Shown in pieces: positions 54,492 to 63,964 of a DNA stretch of 64,000 bases; position 1 is the stretch's first letter; each line of letters begins with the position of its first letter. The translations under genes and the position numbers were made by a program. This DNA is from Bacteroides sp. 214 (lineage in GTDB: Bacteria > Bacteroidota > Bacteroidia > Bacteroidales > Bacteroidaceae), in assembly GCF_010501015.1 (NCBI RefSeq), contig NZ_QVML01000004.1, positions 173,238-237,237 on the forward strand, given 5' to 3'. A model generated the notes under the pieces. That model saw only the letters and a program-made list of their open reading frames with translations. It searched no databases and was not told the DNA's origin.

Positions 54492-54495
54492 AACG

Positions 54496-55491
54496 ATGAA
54501 AAAACTATTATATAAATTATTTGAACACCAATATCTGGGGCGAGAAGAGGCACGCGAGATACTTCAAAATATAGCTGGAGGAAAGTACAACGATGCACAA
54601 GTAGCTTCTCTTATTACTGTATTTCTAATGAGAAATATAACCGTAGACGAGTTGTGTGGATTTCGTGATGCACTGATGGAAATGCGCACAACGGTAGATT
54701 TGAATGAATTCGAACCAATTGATATTGTGGGTACAGGAGGGGATGGAAAGAATACCTTCAATATATCTACCGCAGCCTGTTTTACTGTTGCCGGAGCAGG
54801 AATCCCGGTGGTTAAACACGGGAATTATGGCTCTACATCTGTAAGCGGAGCCAGTAATGTGATAGAGCAACATGGTGTGAAATTTACGACAGATATTGAT
54901 GTGCTTCGTCGCAGCATGGAAAGCTGTCATATAGCTTACCTGCACGCTCCTTTGTTTAACCCCGCTATGAAAGCGGTTGCTCCTGTGCGGAAGTCGCTTG
55001 CCGTTCGCACGTTCTTCAATATGTTGGGTCCGTTAGTCAATCCGGTTTCGCCCAAATATCAACTGCTGGGTGTTTATAATCTGCCTCTGCTGCGACTATA
55101 CAGCTATACTTTTCAGAAAACAGAAAGTAAGTTTGCTGTTATCCACAGTCTGGATGGCTATGACGAGATTTCACTTACAAGCTCGTTTAAGGCTGCTACC
55201 AATGACAGTGAAAAGATTTACTCGCCCGAGAGCTTGGGCTTTCCGCGCTACAAAGAAAGCGATTTAGATGGTGGGGCAACTCCGGAGGAAGCAGCTTGTA
55301 TATTCGATAATGTGTTGAGCAACTGTGCTACTTCAGCCCAGAAAGATGTGGTAGTGGCGAATGCGGCTTTCGCTATTCGAGTTGTCCAACCAGAAAAAAC
55401 CATAGAAGAGTGTATAGCAATAGCCAAAGAATCGCTTGAAAGTGGAAAGGCAAAGTTAGCACTAAAGAAATTCATTGAAATAAACCAATAA
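54496..55491 (+). CDS. trpD: anthranilate phosphoribosyltransferase
   Basis: The start is put at the Met of MKKLLYKLFEHQYLG (54496), four bases after the trpG stop; an ATG at 54484 would overlap trpG by 8 bases. About 331 residues. PRPP-binding DIVGTGGDGKNTFNIS, then PVVKHGNYGSTSVSGASNVIE and GPLVNP. Transfers phosphoribose to anthranilate. Confidence 0.96.
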   Translation: MKKLLYKLFEHQYLGREEAREILQNIAGGKYNDAQVASLITVFLMRNITVDELCGFRDALMEMRTTVDLNEFEPIDIVGTGGDGKNTFNISTAACFTVAGAGIPVVKHGNYGSTSVSGASNVIEQHGVKFTTDIDVLRRSMESCHIAYLHAPLFNPAMKAVAPVRKSLAVRTFFNMLGPLVNPVSPKYQLLGVYNLPLLRLYSYTFQKTESKFAVIHSLDGYDEISLTSSFKAATNDSEKIYSPESLGFPRYKESDLDGGATPEEAACIFDNVLSNCATSAQKDVVVANAAFAIRVVQPEKTIEECIAIAKESLESGKAKLALKKFIEINQ

Positions 55492-55499
55492 CAAGAAGT

Positions 55500-56306
55500 A
55501 TGAATAAGAATTCTAAAGATAAAGACATCTTATCCGAAATCATTGCCAATAAACGCTTTGAGATAGACTTGCAAAAACGCTCTGTCTCTGCGCTTCAATT
55601 AGAAAAGAATCTTACCGACGTTTCTAAAAAACATTCAATGCGCGCTGCATTAATAAATTCTGATACAGGCATTATAGCCGAGTTTAAAAGGAGGTCGCCT
55701 TCAAAAGGATGGATAAACAGAGATGCGCAACCTGTCGATATAATTCCTTCTTATCAGGAAGCGGGCGCTGCCGCTCTTTCTATTCTGACCGATGAAAAAT
55801 ATTTTGGTGGCAATCTGAGAGATATTCGCTCTGTTCGTCCTTTGATTAACATACCTATTTTAAGAAAAGATTTTGTTGTGGATGAATATCAGCTATATCA
55901 AGCCAAAATAATAAGTGCAGATGCAGTGCTTCTTATAGCCTCGGCATTGACGCAAGAAGAATGTAATGCATTGGCAGAGAAAGCGCACGGACTCGGATTG
56001 GAAACATTGCTGGAAATTCATAACGAAAAGGAACTTGTGTATGTAAACCCCCATATTGATATGGTTGGTGTAAACAACCGTAACCTGAGTACATTCCATA
56101 CGGATGTGGAGAACTCTTTTCGCCTGGCAGCATTGTTGCCCAAAGATATAGTATTGGTTTCGGAGAGCGGAATATCTCAGCCCGATACTGTTAAGCAACT
56201 GCGTAAAAATGGTTTTCGTGGGTTTCTTATTGGCGAAACATTTATGAAAACCGATAAACCAGCTATTGCTCTTGCTGATTTTGTGACACAACTGAAAATA
56301 CAATAA
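55500..56306 (+). CDS. trpC: indole-3-glycerol phosphate synthase
   Basis: A 268-residue TIM barrel. IIAEFKRRSPSKGWIN (catalytic Lys/Glu), LSILTDEKYFGGNLRDI, LRKDFVVDEYQLYQAKIISADAVLLI, VGVNNRNLSTF and SESGI. Closes the indole ring. Separate from TrpF here, unlike the fused enteric enzyme. Confidence 0.97.
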   Translation: MNKNSKDKDILSEIIANKRFEIDLQKRSVSALQLEKNLTDVSKKHSMRAALINSDTGIIAEFKRRSPSKGWINRDAQPVDIIPSYQEAGAAALSILTDEKYFGGNLRDIRSVRPLINIPILRKDFVVDEYQLYQAKIISADAVLLIASALTQEECNALAEKAHGLGLETLLEIHNEKELVYVNPHIDMVGVNNRNLSTFHTDVENSFRLAALLPKDIVLVSESGISQPDTVKQLRKNGFRGFLIGETFMKTDKPAIALADFVTQLKIQ

Positions 56307-56313
56307 GGGCATA

Positions 56314-56934
56314 ATGATTAATAATAAATTGATAAAAGTATGTGGGATGCGCGAAACTCAAAATATCCTTGACATAGAGAATTTGGGTGTGGACTTTATG
56401 GGTTTTATCTTCTACCCTAAGTCGCCACGTTACCTTCGGGAGCAGCCGACGTATCTGCCACGCACAGCAAAACGGGTAGGCGTTTTTGTAAATGAAGAAC
56501 AAGAAAATGTATTGACACTTACCAATTGTTTCTCCTTGAATGCGGTACAGCTACACGGAAGCGAGTCACCTCAATACTGCAAGGCTCTGATGCGAGAAGG
56601 GTTACAGTTGATAAAAGCACTACCTATAGCACATGAAGAGGACTTGGAACAAGCAGCACTATACGAAGGCGTATGCGATTACCTTCTATTCGATACAAAG
56701 TGTGAAGGCTATGGAGGTTCGGGCAGTCAGTTCGACTGGGGTATTCTAAACAGTTACAAAGGAAACACTCCTTTCTTGCTTAGCGGAGGCATAGATCTTA
56801 GTCATATCTGCGCACTAAAAGAGTTTCGGCACCCCAAACTGGCGGGGTATGATATAAATAGCCGCTTTGAAACAGAACCCGGCATAAAGGATTCCAAAAT
56901 GGTAGCGCAGTTTCTGCATGAATTATCTAAATAA
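56314..56934 (+). CDS. trpF: phosphoribosylanthranilate isomerase
   Basis: A 206-residue TIM barrel. KVCGMRETQNI with the catalytic Cys, FYPKSPRYL, VQLHGSESP, DYLLFDTKCEGYGGSG (general acid Asp), LLSGGIDLSH and GYDINSRFE. Amadori rearrangement step. 7 bases after trpC. Confidence 0.96.
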   Translation: MINNKLIKVCGMRETQNILDIENLGVDFMGFIFYPKSPRYLREQPTYLPRTAKRVGVFVNEEQENVLTLTNCFSLNAVQLHGSESPQYCKALMREGLQLIKALPIAHEEDLEQAALYEGVCDYLLFDTKCEGYGGSGSQFDWGILNSYKGNTPFLLSGGIDLSHICALKEFRHPKLAGYDINSRFETEPGIKDSKMVAQFLHELSK

Positions 56935-56953
56935 TAAACTAAAAACAATAAAG

Positions 56954-57727
56954 ATGAACAGAATCAATCAATTATTCAGTAGCACCCCCCAAGATGTACT
57001 CTCTATTTATTTTTGTGCGGGTGCTCCCACGCTTGATAACACAGTGGAGGTTATAAAGACTCTCGAACAGAACGGGGTAGGTATGATTGAAATAGGAATA
57101 CCGTTTAGTGATCCGATGGCCGATGGCGTAGTTATTCAAAAAGCTGCCACACAAGCACTGCGTAATGGTATGTCATTGAAACTACTCTTTGAACAACTAC
57201 GCGATGTACGCCAAAAAGTAAAGATACCATTGGTGTTTATGGGATACCTCAATCCTATTCTGCAATTCGGGTTCGACCGTTTCTGTAGCGAATGTGTAGC
57301 CTGTGGAATAGACGGTATGATTATTCCCGACCTCCCATTCAGAGAATATCAAGAATATTATCGTTCTATAGCCGAGCAATATGATTTGAAAACAATAATG
57401 CTCGTAACTCCCGAAACCAGTGAAGAACGAATACGCGAAATAGATAATAACACGAGCGGTTTTATCTACTTGGTGTCATCCGCGGCAACGACCGGTGCAC
57501 AACAAAATTTCGACGGGCAGAAGCAAACGTACTTCAAGCGAGTTAAAGATATGGGATTAAAAAATCCTTGTATGGTAGGATTTGGTATTAGTAATCAAGC
57601 AACTTTCCGCGCAGCTTGTGAAAATGCGTCGGGGGCTATTGTAGGCAGTTATTTTGTTTCTCTCTTTGAAAAAGAAAGGGATGCTACAAAAGCCATAAAG
57701 AAACTTATCGAAGAATTTATGCGTTAA
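56954..57727 (+). CDS. trpA: tryptophan synthase alpha chain
   Basis: Start at 56954 (MNRINQLFSSTPQDVLSIYF); an upstream ATG at 56918 overlaps trpF and adds 12 atypical residues. 257 residues. Catalytic Glu in GVGMIEIGIPFSDPMADGVVIQ and Asp in CGIDGMIIPDLPFREYQ, with VSSAATTGAQ at the phosphate site. Cleaves indole glycerol phosphate to indole for TrpB. Last gene of the operon. Confidence 0.97.
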   Translation: MNRINQLFSSTPQDVLSIYFCAGAPTLDNTVEVIKTLEQNGVGMIEIGIPFSDPMADGVVIQKAATQALRNGMSLKLLFEQLRDVRQKVKIPLVFMGYLNPILQFGFDRFCSECVACGIDGMIIPDLPFREYQEYYRSIAEQYDLKTIMLVTPETSEERIREIDNNTSGFIYLVSSAATTGAQQNFDGQKQTYFKRVKDMGLKNPCMVGFGISNQATFRAACENASGAIVGSYFVSLFEKERDATKAIKKLIEEFMR

Positions 57728-57733
57728 AAATAT

Positions 57734-57741
57734 TACCTTTG
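57734..57741 (+). promoter_or_regulatory. truA promoter -7 box
   Basis: TACCTTTG, exact consensus, seven bases after the trpA stop and 26 bases before the truA start, so truA is probably transcribed on its own. Confidence 0.6.
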
Positions 57742-57767
57742 CCTGCGATAAACCAAAACAATAAAAC

Positions 57768-58517
57768 GTGCAGCGCTATTTCATCTATTTAGCCTACGAT
57801 GGTACTAACTATCACGGCTGGCAAATACAACCCAACGGAGAGAGCATTCAGGAATATTTAATGAAGGCCTTGTTTACTTTCCTGCGACAAGAGGTAGAAG
57901 TTATTGGTGCCGGACGTACAGATGCGGGTGTACACGCCTCGTTGATGGTTGCCCATTTTGACTATGAGCAGGAACTGGATGTGATGCTGGTTACCGATAA
58001 ACTAAACCGCATACTTCCTCAGGATATATCTGTTTATGAAGTGAGAAAGGTAAAGCCGGACGCTCATGCCCGTTTCGACGCAGTGGCTCGTACATATAAA
58101 TACTATATTACGACACGTAAATATCCCTTTAACCGTCAATATAGTTGTCGTCTTCATCATTCGCCCGATTTTGACCGAATGAATGAAGCGGCAGCAACAT
58201 TGTTTGATTATACCGACTTTACCAGCTTTAGTAAACTGCATACCGATGTAAAAACCAATAACTGCAAGGTAACTCATGCCCGGTGGGAGCAACAAGATGA
58301 ACATACATGGGTATTTACCATTACTGCCGACCGATTTCTGAGGAATATGGTGCGGGCAATTGTAGGTACACTGCTCGAAGTAGGAGCGGGGAAGCTCACT
58401 GTTGATGGCTTTAGGCGGGTGATTGAGCAGCAAGATAGGGGTAAGGCGGGCACTTCCGTGCCCGGCAATGCGCTATTCTTGGTCGATGTGGCTTATCCTG
58501 AAGAACTTTTCCTATAA
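57768..58517 (+). CDS. truA: tRNA pseudouridine(38-40) synthase
   Basis: A 249-residue protein with a GTG start. [19 protein letters not shown] and catalytic Asp52 in [31 protein letters not shown] near the end. Modifies uridines in the tRNA anticodon stem-loop. The start is fixed by the YFIYLAYDG strand just after it. Confidence 0.95.
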   Translation: MQRYFIYLAYDGTNYHGWQIQPNGESIQEYLMKALFTFLRQEVEVIGAGRTDAGVHASLMVAHFDYEQELDVMLVTDKLNRILPQDISVYEVRKVKPDAHARFDAVARTYKYYITTRKYPFNRQYSCRLHHSPDFDRMNEAAATLFDYTDFTSFSKLHTDVKTNNCKVTHARWEQQDEHTWVFTITADRFLRNMVRAIVGTLLEVGAGKLTVDGFRRVIEQQDRGKAGTSVPGNALFLVDVAYPEELFL

Positions 58518-58535
58518 TATTTAATCGTACTACTT

Positions 58536-59435
58536 ATGTGGTTATTACTTGCTTTTACGTCAGCAGCATTGTTGGGCTTTTACGATGTGTTCAAAAAACA
58601 ATCGTTGAAGAACAATGCGGTGTTGCCGGTATTGTTCCTTAATACGGTATTTTCCAGTTTGGTGTTTCTTCCATTTATCATCATATCTGCTTTTTCGCCA
58701 AACTTATTGAACCAGACACTTTTTTATGTCCCCGTGGAGGGGTGGGAGGTACATAAGTTCATCGTGATAAAGTCTTTTATTGTGCTGTCTTCGTGGATAT
58801 TCGGCTATTTTGGCATGAAGCATTTACCACTTACAATTGTGGGCCCCATTAATGCGACCCGTCCTGTTATGGTGTTGGTTGGTGCGATGCTTATATTTGG
58901 CGAACGCCTGAACCTTTATCAATGGGTTGGTGTGTTGTTAGCAATTACCTCCTTCTTTATGTTAAGCCGATCAGGAAAGAAAGAAGGGATAGACTTTGCG
59001 CACAATAAGTGGATTCTGTTTGTTGTCTTGGCTGCTGTGTTTGGTGCTGTTAGTGGATTGTATGATAAATATTTGATGCGACAGTTTAACCCTATGTTGG
59101 TGCAGTCGTGGTATAATGTGTATCAAGTCTTTATTATGTGCCCTATCTTGCTGTTGTTGTGGTGGCCAAAGCGCAAAATGACAACACCTTTCCGTTGGAC
59201 TCCGGTTATTATTCTTATCTCTTTATTTCTGTGTGCTGCCGATTTCGTTTATTTCTATGCCTTAAGTTACGATGATTCGATGATTTCTATTGTCTCTATG
59301 GTGCGACGAAGCAGTGTGATTGTCTCTTTCTTGTGTGGGGCACTCTTCTTCCGTGAAAAGAACTTAAAAAGCAAAGCAATTGACCTGCTTCTGGTATTAA
59401 TTGGAATGATATTTTTATATTTGGGTACAAAATAA
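58536..59435 (+). CDS. EamA/DMT-superfamily transporter
   Basis: A 299-residue integral membrane protein with ten hydrophobic helices in two EamA repeats; each has the family's mid-helix signature (LTIVGPINATRPVMVLVGAMLIFGERL; SIVSMVRRSSVIVSFLCGALFFREKN). Inner membrane. Substrate unknown; the DMT group moves many metabolites. It follows truA by 18 bases and is probably co-transcribed. Confidence 0.88.
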   Translation: MWLLLAFTSAALLGFYDVFKKQSLKNNAVLPVLFLNTVFSSLVFLPFIIISAFSPNLLNQTLFYVPVEGWEVHKFIVIKSFIVLSSWIFGYFGMKHLPLTIVGPINATRPVMVLVGAMLIFGERLNLYQWVGVLLAITSFFMLSRSGKKEGIDFAHNKWILFVVLAAVFGAVSGLYDKYLMRQFNPMLVQSWYNVYQVFIMCPILLLLWWPKRKMTTPFRWTPVIILISLFLCAADFVYFYALSYDDSMISIVSMVRRSSVIVSFLCGALFFREKNLKSKAIDLLLVLIGMIFLYLGTK

Positions 59436-59448
59436 AGACAACTCCCTG

Positions 59449-60090
59449 ATGAAACAATTTCTCCTATTGCTTACCTTACTGTTTTCTTGTACTTTTCTAA
59501 AGGCACAAGAGGTTAGGACATACTTTCTTGCCATGCCCGATTCGCTGACTCCTTTATTATCTCCTGTAAATAAAGCAGATTTTATCGATTATTTGGACGG
59601 TAATATGAAAGCACAAGTGAGGAATAAGTTTGATTCTATTTCCGAAATGCTGGTGCTGACGCCTACCTATATTAAAATTCAGATGACAGAAAAGAGTACT
59701 TGGCAACTTAAAGTACTGGCATTGAATGATAGTACCAATGTGCTTTGTACTGTGTCTACCGCTTGTGCACCGGTGTGTGATAGTAGCATTCGTTTTTATT
59801 CGGCTATGTGGGAAGAGCTTCCTTCCGAAAACTATATGGAAACACCTCTCTTGGCTGATTTCCTGCAACAGCCTGCCGACTCTGCTGCATTGACAGATTA
59901 TTACTATGCCTTGCGTAAAGCCGACGTGTTTTTAACACGTACAGAACTCTCTGCCGAAAGTGATGAAATGACAATTGTATTGACTACCCCCGAGTATATA
60001 GAGGGTGATAGTAAAGAGAAACTGAAGAGTTATATGCGAGATTTGTTCCTGTTTAGATGGACGAACGGATTGTTCGTTAAGCAGGATTGA
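59449..60090 (+). CDS. DUF3256 exported protein
   Basis: A 213-residue protein with signal peptide ending FLKAQ. The mature part begins EVRTYFLAMPDSLTPLLSPVNKADFIDYLDGNMKA, typical of DUF3256, a Bacteroidales-restricted family. Periplasmic or outer-membrane; function unknown. It follows the transporter by 13 bases. Confidence 0.8.
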   Translation: MKQFLLLLTLLFSCTFLKAQEVRTYFLAMPDSLTPLLSPVNKADFIDYLDGNMKAQVRNKFDSISEMLVLTPTYIKIQMTEKSTWQLKVLALNDSTNVLCTVSTACAPVCDSSIRFYSAMWEELPSENYMETPLLADFLQQPADSAALTDYYYALRKADVFLTRTELSAESDEMTIVLTTPEYIEGDSKEKLKSYMRDLFLFRWTNGLFVKQD

Positions 60091-60098
60091 AAGTAGCG

Positions 60099-60779
60099 TT
60101 ACGGATTAATCTTTATCAAAAAGAACCTTTTAAACTCAATAGGTTCACCACTAACACACTTTATTCCTACGTGTCCACTCTTTATCAGGCTTGTTCCTTC
60201 ATTCTGAAATTTCCCATTAATATAAACGCTTACTATGCCCTCTATAATAAAAATATCTAACTGATTCCATTCGCCAACAGGGTTTTCATTGGACTCATAT
60301 TTCTTGGCTATGGTAGGGAAAAGTGGGCGTGTTTCGTTTTCGTGTGTAGTATACTCTGCTAAACTGGCGTTACCGTAAATAATAAAATCTCCCGAATTGT
60401 TTTCTTTTAATCGGCATTCAATGGCCGAAGGGTAAGGCTTGTTGCTCTCGTTGATTAGTACAAATATACCGTTGTCCGAAGAGGGTTTTATCCAACGCCA
60501 CTCTATATATAAACGATAGTTATCGTATTTTTCTTTGGTATACATGTATCCCAACGTATTGCTTTCTATATGCAGAATGCTGTCTTTTACCGTAAAAATG
60601 TCTTCAGGTTTTGATGTGTTGTCTTGCAGTACAAATTCCCAGTCAGACAAATCTTTATTGTTGAATAGGTGTATAACATCTTTATGGTCAAAAGAGGTCA
60701 TGCGCATTTGTGCAAATGAGCAGGTGGAGCTAATGGAAACTAACAATAGCAAGATAATAACCAATAATTTTGTCTTCAT
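60099..60779 (-). CDS. DUF1080 (3-keto-disaccharide hydrolase-like) exported protein
   Basis: A 226-residue protein. Signal peptide, then LFNNKDLSDWEFVLQDN and YRLYIEWRWIKPSSDNGIFVLINES, characteristic of the concanavalin-like DUF1080 fold; GHVGIKCVSGEPIEFKRFFL closes the domain. Members hydrolyse 3-keto-glycosides or bind carbohydrate. The converging gene leaves a gap of 8 bases. Candidate -7 box TAGTTTTG at 60817-60824 (minus). Confidence 0.85.
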   Translation of the reverse strand: MKTKLLVIILLLLVSISSTCSFAQMRMTSFDHKDVIHLFNNKDLSDWEFVLQDNTSKPEDIFTVKDSILHIESNTLGYMYTKEKYDNYRLYIEWRWIKPSSDNGIFVLINESNKPYPSAIECRLKENNSGDFIIYGNASLAEYTTHENETRPLFPTIAKKYESNENPVGEWNQLDIFIIEGIVSVYINGKFQNEGTSLIKSGHVGIKCVSGEPIEFKRFFLIKINP

Positions 60780-60990
60780 ACAAATCGCTTTATGCCGTTC
60801 GTTTTACTTGTCTTTACAAAACTAGATATAATAATGCAAAAAAAGAAGAGAACCCTAAAAGATTCTCTTGATTTCTACACACGATATTCTGAAGGGAATA
60901 TGCGGGCTAAGAGTGATAATTCCACCGTCTCCTTTTGTGTTTTGAAGAGAAAGTCTTAACTTGGAGCGCACAAACCATAAATAGAATACA

Positions 60991-63747
60991 ATGAAAATCA
61001 AAATCTTTCTTATTTTAATGAGCGTGCTGTCCGTCACAGCCAATGCATACGGACAAAATTATACGGTTCGCTTCGATACCGGTGGTGGAACTCCAGTCGC
61101 TTCGCAAACAGTAAAGGCGGGTAACACCATCGAGGTTCCGGCACGCCCCACTCAAGCGGGCTGGGTTTTTGTGGGTTGGTATACGGATCCTGCCGCCGAG
61201 GTGTATATGTGGGATTTTCTGAACGACTCTGTCTCTAAAACGATGACCCTCTATGCCAAATGGCTGCAAGTGGATGAGAAACACCGTTTATTAAACGCCT
61301 ATGCCTCTGAGGAGGAACTGAAAAGCCCCTATGTCGCTGCTACGTTGCAAACTCTGGGCGAGCTATCAGCCGATCAGCGCACGCTGACACTACCGGAAGG
61401 AACAACGGTGTATGTCGCCCCCGGTGTTTACTGGACGGACTTGACCTATCGACAGGGCTTCCCGTTTGATGACAGCGGCTTTGTGATTGATCCTCCAAAT
61501 GTAGGACTTACCATTCGGGGGGAGAACCTCTCCTTTATCGGTCTGACTGCAGAGGCGAAAGATGTCCATATCTGTGGCAACCGTGGCGAAGGCGGTTCCA
61601 AAGGACTGGGTGCTACCGGCAGTTGGTATACGCTTGCTCTTTCTACCGGTTTCCGTGGCAAGAACATCACCATTGCCAACTATTCGCAGGAAGATTTGCT
61701 CTATCCGCGTGACCCGTCTCAGAGTATTTCGAAACGTATCGACTCAAAGAATCATGCCGAGGTGCTGCGCAGCGCTACCCCCGGTATTGACCGGATGGCT
61801 TTTGAGAATGTTCGCTTCATAGGCTATCTGAACATGATGGCCGGCTTTTCGCCCACCCGTGCATATTTCAAGGATTGTATCCTTCAATGTACGGACGACG
61901 CGGTGTTCGACGGCAAGATGAATGTGTATGAAAATTGCACCTTTTACTTTTACGGTAACAATCCTACCTACTCCGCTTCCGGTTCCGGGACTATCAATGC
62001 CCTGCTGGGATGCACTATCATCGGTATGCCGCAGATGACTCATACAGATCTCTCGCTGGCTAAGTCATCTCGGGGAAACGGAGCAACGGCTAGCTCAATC
62101 TACGCCATTATCGATACCGAATTCTTAGGGCGAATAGAAACGGTAAAGTGGGAAAACAATGTGCGCGAGGATGCTCGTCACTCAGTGTACAACAATACCC
62201 TGGGCGAGGACAAAACACCGTTGGTGATTAGTCCTTCTCAGCCACAGACTTCCGTCACTTTGAGTGGAGAGGCTTTAAAGGCCTTTAAAGTAGGTGATCA
62301 ATACAATGTTTATAATCTCTTGAGAGGTACCGATGGCTGGGATCCGAAAGAACAAAATACACTTCAATGGGCTCCTTATACTAACCTTCCCTTCCGTTTC
62401 TTGATTGGTTCGAGCGGAAAAATCCTTTATTCCGACCAGACGGGTGAGGAGAATCGGGTCGTTTTGACACCTGCTCCTGCTCCTGCTGCGTCCGTGAATG
62501 TTAGTCAGATTATCTGGCAGTACGACACAACGTTATTGAACGGTGAAATTACCCCATCGACCGGTGTCCTAACACTGTCGGCTCGACCCAATTGTACCGG
62601 TGCTATCATTGAGACGAGTGTGACCGCCGTGCTCCCGAGCGGACTAAGTGCCGGCGTTACACTTTCCATTCGTCCGGTACCTGTTGCAGCTCCCCTGCTA
62701 GCGGCACCCGCGATTGAGATTGCTCCTAACTGGGTGACCCTTAGTTACACGCTCGACCAACTTGCTTACCGCGATGTTTCCCGGATTGAGTGGTACCGCG
62801 AATCTGGCCCCACGACCACAAATGGCATTCACATCGGTACTATGAGGAATGACGAGGCTGGGCTTTTTGTAGATGATCCTTATAAAGAATATACACTAAG
62901 CAAGTATGATGTAGGGTACTACCTGCGCGCGGTAGTTACGCCGAAGTATGAGTTCAGTCCGGCAGCCAACTCTTCGCTAACGCTTTATACTTCGCGCGCA
63001 ATCACAGTGGATGACGTTCGGGATACTTCGCTCTTTACCGACTTTGAAAATCTCTATTTTACCAATGAAAACCATCTGACTACCATCGGACGGTGGTTTG
63101 TTGATAGCGAGGACAAAGCCTTAGAACCGTGGGGCTGGGGAATCGGTACCAACGGAGCGGACCGGATTTGGGGATTGATGAATAATCACAATCGGGACCA
63201 AAACGCTCGACTTGTCTTTGGTCAACCCAGCCAATACGGGGACATGTCGCTGACATTGAACTACTCCACTGGCAAAGTCGAAGGGCAAGGATTCGGTGGT
63301 AACGGTTGTTACCTGGATATCTTTGTTAAGTACGACCCGATTACCCGTATAGGATATGGTTTGCGCGTGGAACGTGTCCCGGCTAGTACCAGTGCAACAC
63401 TATGGACGCTTTATCGCTACAATGATGCCAGTCAAACTGCCTTGACGACAGGTCTGCTGACCGCTGCCTTTATGCCTCAAAGCACCCTAACCGTTTCAAC
63501 TACGGGAAATACCCTACGGGTAATGGCTTCAACGCAATCGGAGAGAACGCCATTGCAAATCCAGCAGAACCTTGCTAATACGGTCGATCTTTCCTGGACC
63601 GACCCCACCGGCGAGTTAGGACAGAATACCTTCGGTGGTTTTGGCTTCAACATCATCAATTCTGGTAGATCCTCTTACACTTATGGCACCGCAACAAATA
63701 ACTGTGTTATGCTACACGATGTACGAATTGACGCCATGGAAAAATAA
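60991..63747 (+). CDS. large secreted InlB-repeat protein with pectin-lyase-like beta-helix
   Basis: A 918-residue protein. Signal peptide MKIKIFLILMSVLSVTANAYGQ. One InlB B-repeat (about 24-92: YTVRFDTGGGTPVASQTV, GWVFVGWYTDP, MTLYAKW). A long beta-helix-like region (about 125-420) includes FENVRFIGYLNMMAGFSPT and AYFKDCILQCTDDAVFDGK, resembling pectinesterase/pectate-lyase folds. An Ig-like part (about 500-690) and a C-terminal jelly-roll-like region (about 700-918) follow. No T9SS tail is seen. Activity on pectin is inferred from the fold only. GC-richer and more codon-balanced than the genes at 1-8700. Confidence 0.75.
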   Translation: MKIKIFLILMSVLSVTANAYGQNYTVRFDTGGGTPVASQTVKAGNTIEVPARPTQAGWVFVGWYTDPAAEVYMWDFLNDSVSKTMTLYAKWLQVDEKHRLLNAYASEEELKSPYVAATLQTLGELSADQRTLTLPEGTTVYVAPGVYWTDLTYRQGFPFDDSGFVIDPPNVGLTIRGENLSFIGLTAEAKDVHICGNRGEGGSKGLGATGSWYTLALSTGFRGKNITIANYSQEDLLYPRDPSQSISKRIDSKNHAEVLRSATPGIDRMAFENVRFIGYLNMMAGFSPTRAYFKDCILQCTDDAVFDGKMNVYENCTFYFYGNNPTYSASGSGTINALLGCTIIGMPQMTHTDLSLAKSSRGNGATASSIYAIIDTEFLGRIETVKWENNVREDARHSVYNNTLGEDKTPLVISPSQPQTSVTLSGEALKAFKVGDQYNVYNLLRGTDGWDPKEQNTLQWAPYTNLPFRFLIGSSGKILYSDQTGEENRVVLTPAPAPAASVNVSQIIWQYDTTLLNGEITPSTGVLTLSARPNCTGAIIETSVTAVLPSGLSAGVTLSIRPVPVAAPLLAAPAIEIAPNWVTLSYTLDQLAYRDVSRIEWYRESGPTTTNGIHIGTMRNDEAGLFVDDPYKEYTLSKYDVGYYLRAVVTPKYEFSPAANSSLTLYTSRAITVDDVRDTSLFTDFENLYFTNENHLTTIGRWFVDSEDKALEPWGWGIGTNGADRIWGLMNNHNRDQNARLVFGQPSQYGDMSLTLNYSTGKVEGQGFGGNGCYLDIFVKYDPITRIGYGLRVERVPASTSATLWTLYRYNDASQTALTTGLLTAAFMPQSTLTVSTTGNTLRVMASTQSERTPLQIQQNLANTVDLSWTDPTGELGQNTFGGFGFNIINSGRSSYTYGTATNNCVMLHDVRIDAMEK

Positions 63748-63809
63748 GGAAACCTAACCCTTTTGTACGGTTAAAAAACCTGTCTCAAAATACAAAGGAA
63801 ATAGTATAG

Positions 63810-63889
63810 GCGTGTAGTCTTTATACTTGACGCGTCAAGTATAAAGACTACACGCTTCAAGTATAAAGAGTTGACGCGTCAAGTATTTG
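63810..63889. repeat. 46-bp perfect palindrome and flanking CAAGTAT repeats
   Basis: 63810-63855 is a perfect palindrome with 23-bp arms and no loop, centred on 63832/63833, with TTGACGCGTCAA at its core. The same TTGACGCGTCAAGTAT recurs at 63871-63886, and CAAGTATAAAGA occurs at 63836 and 63858. It lies between the big secreted protein and the next gene. It could be a strong cruciform, a protein-binding site or a bidirectional terminator. Confidence 0.85.
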
Positions 63890-63918
63890 GGGTTGAAATA
63901 CCGGGTCAACGTAAAAAG

Positions 63919-63949
63919 TTGAGGAGTCACTTTATGTTTTTTATCTTTG
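63919..63949 (+). promoter_or_regulatory. promoter of the partial last gene
   Basis: TTG (63919-63921), 20-bp spacer, TATCTTTG (63942-63949), both consensus; the ATG follows at 63965. Confidence 0.65.
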
Positions 63950-63964
63950 CCTAAAAAAGATATT

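Noticed and set aside
60837..60869. Terminator-like hairpin (AAGAGAA/TTCTCTT plus U-run) on the minus strand upstream of the DUF1080 gene
   Set aside because: The stem is only 7 bp, and no leader peptide or upstream minus-strand promoter was found, so a third attenuator is not supported.
60855..61043. 62-residue minus-strand frame across the start of the InlB-repeat gene
   Set aside because: No promoter and no family; it overlaps a convincing signal peptide on the other strand.
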